From Bacillus_BD oryzisoli_A (GTDB lineage Bacteria; Bacillota; Bacilli; Bacillales; Cytobacillaceae): a stretch of DNA of 64,000 bases. A program made the position numbers and the translations under genes. Of this stretch, positions 60,049-64,000 are shown piece after piece. A model generated the notes under the pieces. It worked only from the letters and a program-made list of their open reading frames with translations, made no database searches and was not told the DNA's origin. The DNA lies in contig NZ_JBHZRC010000008.1 of assembly GCF_043641075.1 (NCBI RefSeq), positions 62,001 to 126,000 on the forward strand, read 5' to 3'. How positions within the stretch are numbered: position 1 is the stretch's first letter; every line of letters begins with the position of its first letter.

Positions 60049-61194
60049 TTGAAAGTAATTTGTAATAAATTAACCAGTCTATCACGCAAACAAATAGCGC
60101 TGTGCACCGTGCTAATCATATGTTTTCTCACTACAGTAATTTTTGTGAACTATAATTATTCTTTTTATAAGGTACCCATTGCAAAAGTTATCGAAACGAA
60201 GCTAGAAGGGACCACGGAAAAAGTGGATAACTTTCAAAATAAGGATCAAGTATTTACTCAGCGTATCAAGGCAGAAATAAAAAATGGGAAAGAAAAGGGG
60301 AGACTGATAGATTTAACCAATGAGTATTCTTCTTCCGGAGCTTATGATCACGAACTTCAGGCTGGGGATGAATTGTTTGTTTCCATTGATTTTGATTCGG
60401 ACAAGGAAATACATAAAGAGTTGACTGGAACGATTAAAGAAGTAAAGCGCGATAAATATCTGTTGATGATGGCGTGGATATTTATGTTTACCTTATTATT
60501 GGTTGGGCAAAAGCAGGGGTTGTTTGCGATTATCAGTCTGGCCGTCAACGCGGTTTTGTTATCCTATGCATTGGATGTGTATATCCATACTGCAGGGATC
60601 AGTTTATTAGTGATATGTAGTGTGGGGGCTGTCTTATTTACCGTAATTTCTCTGTTCCTTGTGAATGGATTTAATGAGAAAACATATGCCGCGATTGTGG
60701 CGACGCTGCTCGGGACCTTTCTGTCACTGCTCATCACCTATCTCGTGATGGAGGTAACGTCCGAAAAGGGTCTAAAATATGAAGAAATTCAATTTATTAC
60801 ACGTCCGTATCAAATGGTGTTTATGGCGGGGCTTTTCATTGGATCTTTGGGTGCTGTCATGGATGTCGCTATTACGATGTCGTCTTCCATTTTTGGGGTG
60901 TACGAAGAGCATCCAGGCATCTCAGTGAAAGCGTTGAAAAAATCAGGATTGGATATTGGCAAAGACATTATGGGGACCATGACCAATATATTATTTTTTG
61001 CTTATATCAGCGGCTCCATCCCGATGCTAGTTTTATATTTAAAAAACGGCAACCCATTAGGGTTTACTCTCTCAATGAGTCTTTCTTTGGAATTGGCACG
61101 TGCATTAGCAGGCGGAATCGGTATTGTGTTAACCATTCCGATTGGTCTCTATACGACAATTTTTTTCGTTAAACGAAAGAGGGCAAGAGGATGA
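60049..61194 (+). CDS. YibE/F family membrane protein
   Basis: 381 residues, TTG start behind AAAGGAGGGG. N-terminal helix, a soluble extracytoplasmic beta-like region (about 40-135, KVIETKLEGTTEKV ... AGDELFVSIDFDSD), then about seven membrane helices with GAVMDVAITMSSSIFGVYEE and LDIGKDIMGTMTNILFFAYI, which are YibE/F signatures. Function unknown; transport has been suggested for the family. It overlaps the next gene by four bases. Confidence 0.82.
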   Translation: MKVICNKLTSLSRKQIALCTVLIICFLTTVIFVNYNYSFYKVPIAKVIETKLEGTTEKVDNFQNKDQVFTQRIKAEIKNGKEKGRLIDLTNEYSSSGAYDHELQAGDELFVSIDFDSDKEIHKELTGTIKEVKRDKYLLMMAWIFMFTLLLVGQKQGLFAIISLAVNAVLLSYALDVYIHTAGISLLVICSVGAVLFTVISLFLVNGFNEKTYAAIVATLLGTFLSLLITYLVMEVTSEKGLKYEEIQFITRPYQMVFMAGLFIGSLGAVMDVAITMSSSIFGVYEEHPGISVKALKKSGLDIGKDIMGTMTNILFFAYISGSIPMLVLYLKNGNPLGFTLSMSLSLELARALAGGIGIVLTIPIGLYTTIFFVKRKRARG

Positions 61195-61946
61195 ATGTAC
61201 TAGTAGTATTAACATGTATACTGTTTATTCTAATGACGCTTGTTGGTGGGAAAAAGGGGGCAAAGTCATTTTTGGCGATATTTTTCAATTTTGCTGTCCT
61301 CCTTTTGATTATCTTGTTAATGAACGACCCTAATCTTGATCCGGTTATCCTAACCTTCATTGCCTGTATACTGATTAGCTGCATTACGCTTTTTTTTATT
61401 AATGATGTAAATAGCAAAACGACCATCGCCTTTTTTTCGACGCTGATTACAATTGTGATTTTGCTCTTTTTTATTGTCGTAGTGAACAAAATGGCGATGA
61501 TTCAGGGCTTTGGGGAAGAAGAAATCGAGGAACTTAGTAGCTATTCCCTTTATATTGGCATTGATTTTGTAAAAATTGGTGCGTCCGTCATTATTATGAG
61601 TACCATAGGAGCCATCGTTGATGTAGCGATTTCCATTGCCTCACCCATGCGCGAAATCTATCTTCATAATCCAGCGATCAGTCGGAAAACCTTATTCAAA
61701 GCGGGCGTAAGCATCGGAAAGGATATCCTTGGAACGAGTGCAAACACCTTATTCTTTGCCTTCTTTGGCAGTTATTTAGGCCTGCTAATTTGGTTTAAGG
61801 ATCTATCCTATTCTTTCGGAGAAATAGTCAACTCCAAAATATTTAACGCCGAAATGATCACCATTCTTTGGGCTGGTATCGGCGTCTCAATGAATATTCC
61901 TATCACAGCTTGGATTACCGCTTATTTTTTAGTGAAGGAAAAGTGA
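61191..61946 (+). CDS. YibE/F family membrane protein, short partner
   Basis: 251 residues, about seven membrane helices, no soluble N-terminal domain. It repeats the family motifs: GAIVDVAISIASPMREIYLH and VSIGKDILGTSANTLFFAFF. Coupled to the upstream paralogue (ATGA overlap), so the two likely form a heteromeric membrane complex. The stop TGA is part of a family A repeat (TGAACC). Confidence 0.82.
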   Translation: MNVLVVLTCILFILMTLVGGKKGAKSFLAIFFNFAVLLLIILLMNDPNLDPVILTFIACILISCITLFFINDVNSKTTIAFFSTLITIVILLFFIVVVNKMAMIQGFGEEEIEELSSYSLYIGIDFVKIGASVIIMSTIGAIVDVAISIASPMREIYLHNPAISRKTLFKAGVSIGKDILGTSANTLFFAFFGSYLGLLIWFKDLSYSFGEIVNSKIFNAEMITILWAGIGVSMNIPITAWITAYFLVKEK

Positions 61947-62025
61947 ACCAGAGGGACGGGTTCTTTGGTTTGGAAAAAATGTATTATTGGTAATAACTTG
62001 AGCCAAGGGACCCGTCCCTGCGGAC
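61945..62025. repeat. two family A repeats
   Basis: GAACCAGAGGGACGGGTTC at 61945-61971, overlapping the upstream stop codon, and GAGCCAAGGGACCCG at 62000-62025. Confidence 0.87.
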
Positions 62026-62141
62026 TAATTTCCATCCATCCCAGTGTTCCCACGGGTAATTTTTTATATTACAATAAGATTTGGAGTTTTATGAATAATT
62101 GGCGGTTTTACTAGCTATAAAAAACATAGGGGTGATTCGGT

Positions 62142-62822
62142 ATGAAGCTTACGTACACAGGTAAAACAAAGGATGTTTATGAATTAGAGGACGGAAATTA
62201 TCTGCTTCAATTTAAAGATGATGTAACGGGTGTGGATGGCGTATTTGATCCAGGCGCTAACACAGTGGGGCTAACTCTTGAAGGTGCAGGCCGTGCGGGT
62301 TTACGCTTAACGAAGCACTTTTTCGAGATATTAAAGGAGAAAGGAATTCCAACACATTACATTGATGCGGATATTGAAAAAGCAACGATGACAGTGAAGC
62401 CTGCTGAAGTGTTTGGAAAAGGCTTGGAGGTTATTTGCAGATTTAGAGCGGTTGGCAGCTTTTTACGCAGATATGGCTTATATGCAGAGGAAGGTCAGCA
62501 GCTTGATGCATTTGTTGAAGTAACCCTAAAGGACGATGGCCGCGAAGATCCTCCAATCAGCGAGGATGCGTTAGACATGCTTGGAATCCTATCTAAGGAT
62601 GAGTACCAAGTGTTAAAATCACTAACACAGCAAATCGCTGGAGTTGTTAAGGGCGAGCTGGCTAAAAAAGATATCGAGCTATACGATATCAAATTTGAAT
62701 TCGGCCGCGTAGGCGAAAATAAGGAAATTGTATTAATTGATGAAATCTCCGGCGGAAACATGCGCGCGTATAAAAAAGGCGAATATATCGAACCGCTTGA
62801 ATTAGAAAAAATGTTCTTATAA
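62142..62822 (+). CDS. purC: phosphoribosylaminoimidazole-succinocarboxamide synthase (SAICAR synthase)
   Basis: 226 residues, AGGGGTG upstream. SAICAR synthetase signatures are present: YTGKTKDVYELEDGNYLLQF (ATP site), EVICRFRAVGSFLRRYG, and IVLIDEISGGNMRAY (conserved Asp-Glu). It joins aspartate to CAIR in purine synthesis. It stands alone here; the pur operon genes are absent and no PurR or purine riboswitch signal is seen, so it may be a second, divergent copy. Confidence 0.85.
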   Translation: MKLTYTGKTKDVYELEDGNYLLQFKDDVTGVDGVFDPGANTVGLTLEGAGRAGLRLTKHFFEILKEKGIPTHYIDADIEKATMTVKPAEVFGKGLEVICRFRAVGSFLRRYGLYAEEGQQLDAFVEVTLKDDGREDPPISEDALDMLGILSKDEYQVLKSLTQQIAGVVKGELAKKDIELYDIKFEFGRVGENKEIVLIDEISGGNMRAYKKGEYIEPLELEKMFL

Positions 62823-62828
62823 TTGATG

Positions 62829-62877
62829 AAGCCTGTCCCTGATGCTTGTTATGAGCATTGGGGACAGGCTTTTTTTG
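62829..62877 (+). terminator. rho-independent terminator of purC
   Basis: AAGCCTGTCCC pairs with GGGACAGGCTT, with an extended loop stem (GATGCT/AGCATT), followed by seven T. Confidence 0.87.
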
Positions 62878-62960
62878 CCAGCATAGTAGGGATGGGAATT
62901 ACAAAACACCTGTGGTACATCGAGATTCGAGGGAAATTACTCCAAAACCCCAAACACCAA

Positions 62961-62991
62961 AAAGAGTGTAAGGATCCCCCTACACTCTTCT
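62961..62991 (-). terminator. minus-strand terminator of the 38-residue gene
   Basis: On the minus strand AAGAGTGTA pairs with TACACTCTT around a G-rich loop and continues in TTT. Confidence 0.7.
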
Positions 62992-62998
62992 ATCATTA

Positions 62999-63115
62999 TT
63001 ATTTCTCTTTAAAGTAATCCATAAACGCTTGGAAAATTTCAATCCCTTGGTAGGATAAAAGAGTAAGAGCCGTTGCAGAAAACATTCCAATAATAATAAA
63101 TCTCATCCAAATCAT
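62999..63115 (-). CDS. small membrane protein, 38 residues
   Basis: ATG 63115 follows AAGGAGG at optimal distance. Product: MIWMRFIIIGMFSATALTLL then SYQGIEIFQAFMDYFKEK. One membrane helix and an amphipathic tail. Its own terminator follows. No family recognised, but the gene structure is convincing. Confidence 0.65.
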   Translation of the reverse strand: MIWMRFIIIGMFSATALTLLSYQGIEIFQAFMDYFKEK

Positions 63116-63145
63116 ATTATTTCCTCCTTAAAATAAAATTGTAAT

Positions 63146-63457
63146 TTAGTATTTTAAAGGAGGGACAATCACATAATTCGATTGATAAAAAATAGGTGTG
63201 AGCAGCCTTTTTCTTCTGATTAATTGAATGTAAAACGAATTTGCGTTTGTAAAAGGAAAGGGGAATAATAGCAAGGCAGCTAACGCACTTATGAAGTCTA
63301 GGTTATTCTTGTCATTCGTTGGATCAGGTTCGTCATAACTACTTTCGTGATCCATAATGAATTTGCTTTCGTAATTGATTGGGCTGTGATGGTCAAAATT
63401 CATGTGGAAAAGGTTGGCAAGCAGTATAAGAAACGTTAGTGCTATATATTTAACCAT
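63146..63457 (-). CDS. hypothetical protein with N-terminal signal or anchor
   Basis: 103 residues. MVKYIALTFLILLANLFHMN is a signal-like helix; a His/Asp-rich stretch follows (HHSPINYESKFIMDHESSYD), then a second hydrophobic helix (ISALAALLLFPFPF) and a basic end. AAGGGG lies 13 bases upstream and GAGAGG abuts the ATG, so initiation is uncertain. No family recognised. Confidence 0.45.
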   Translation of the reverse strand: MVKYIALTFLILLANLFHMNFDHHSPINYESKFIMDHESSYDEPDPTNDKNNLDFISALAALLLFPFPFTNANSFYIQLIRRKRLLTPIFYQSNYVIVPPLKY

Positions 63458-63574
63458 CCTCTCACGCCCCTTAAAAAATGTGGTGTTATCATTATATGCT
63501 AAAATCGAAGGAAATTGAAACTTTTTACTATGTTAATAGTGGAAATGTTATTTAATAATAATGATAAAGGGGTA

Positions 63575-63664
63575 GATCAAAGGGACAGACACATGGGCTT
63601 GGAGCCTAGGTGCCTGTCTCTTTGATCCGTTTCCTCGGGCCAAGGAACCCGTCCCTTTGGTTCC
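63575..63664. repeat. extended dyad plus family A repeat
   Basis: ATCAAAGGGACAGACAC pairs across a GGGCTTGGAGCCT centre with GTGCCTGTCTCTTTGAT (63575-63628), an enlarged GGGACAG variant. A regular family A copy follows at 63637-63664 (GGGCCAAGGAACCCG). Confidence 0.75.
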
Positions 63665-63771
63665 CCGCTTTTGAAATATATTGGTAGTTTCTATAATTTG
63701 ATATTAAATTAGAAAGATATCTGATAGAATGAAAATTATTCTGATATAGTACAAAAGTAGGGGTGAACTGA

Positions 63772-64000
63772 TTGAATAAATTAACCAATCGAGACATAAT
63801 GTTTATTGGCTTTATGTTGTTTTCTATGCTGTTTGGTGCCGGAAATTTAATTTTTCCAGCCTATTTAGGTCATGCAGCCGGTGAAAATGTTTGGTTGGCT
63901 GTTACGGGATTTATTGTTTCCGATGCGGGTCTGGCTGTATTAGGCTTTATCGCAATTGCCAAATCAGGAACATTGGACACATTAGTTAACCGAGTGAATC
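63772..64000 (+). CDS. brnQ: branched-chain amino acid transporter BrnQ, 3' end outside window
   Basis: 76 codons visible, TTG start behind AGGGGTG. LTNRDIMFIGFMLFSMLFGA, then GNLIFPAYLGHAAG, is the characteristic LIVCS-family N-terminus. It should import Leu, Ile and Val with Na+ or H+. The gene runs off the window edge. Confidence 0.85.
   Translation, partial: MNKLTNRDIMFIGFMLFSMLFGAGNLIFPAYLGHAAGENVWLAVTGFIVSDAGLAVLGFIAIAKSGTLDTLVNRVN

Overview
The window looks like chromosomal DNA of an endospore-forming, low-GC Bacillaceae species (Bacillus/Neobacillus-like). The evidence is a CwlJ-type cortex hydrolase, strong AGGAGG-type ribosome binding sites with several TTG/GTG starts, a Firmicute 6S RNA, an FbpA-type small protein and a TcyP-type transporter. 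There is no phage, plasmid or CRISPR locus. One AT-rich segment (about 22.5-25.6 kb: recD2 helicase plus a small unknown gene) next to a decayed tRNA-Arg-like sequence may be acquired DNA.

Layout. 0-2.3 kb: a GH3 glycosidase (cut by the window edge), a YhcH/YiaL-type sugar protein, then a 6S RNA gene. 2.5-9.2 kb: a nickel/metallophore-type ABC importer (nikABCDE-like) with a promoter overlapped by a Fur box, then a MATE exporter. 9.8-11.7 kb: a lipoprotein and a DUF6143-like protein. 11.9-19.3 kb: a tightly overlapping four-gene operon (REC-GGDEF-REC diguanylate cyclase, HEAT protein, processive GT2, giant membrane-anchored glycosidase-like protein), probably a c-di-GMP-linked exopolysaccharide machine. 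19.5-22.2 kb: an amidase divergent from a LuxR-type regulator. 25.7-27.5 kb: a two-subunit Rieske dioxygenase with a cre-like site upstream. 28-30.8 kb: two convergent metallophosphoesterase/5'-nucleotidase genes. 31-34 kb: GNAT, cystine transporter, PD-(D/E)XK protein. 34.4-38.4 kb: two coupled histidine kinases. 38.9-45.2 kb: mercaptopyruvate-type sulfurtransferase, frameshifted CBO0543 gene, a repeat-rich secreted protein and a DUF2062/GH18/deacetylase/GT2 fusion that may make a PNAG-like polymer. 45.5-50 kb: cwlJ, a MarR/flavodoxin-fold pair, then an MCP-corrinoid fusion overlapping a UroD-type methyltransferase gene. 50-56 kb: FbpA, small membrane genes, a proline-rich anchored protein, a P-loop kinase, a glycine riboswitch with cycA, DUF2085 and ornithine-cyclodeaminase-like genes. 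56.4-57.1 kb: a 52-bp tandem array with an assembly gap. 57-64 kb: nitroreductase, chemoreceptor, YibE/F pair, purC, small genes and the start of brnQ.

Two dispersed palindromic repeat families run through the window. The larger (about 40 copies, core GGGACGGGTCC or its relative GGGACGGTTC) sits directly behind genes, often supplies the TGA stop codon, and in six genes appears to form the last codons of the protein. The smaller (5 copies) is a GGAAAGTTCT...AGAACTTTCC hairpin resembling a mobile terminator.

The least conventional unit is the cytoplasmic chemoreceptor-like domain fused to a corrinoid-binding module, translationally coupled to a methyltransferase that lacks the usual zinc ligands (47.4-50.0 kb). 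All functional calls come from reading the sequence and from recalled family knowledge; no database search was run.
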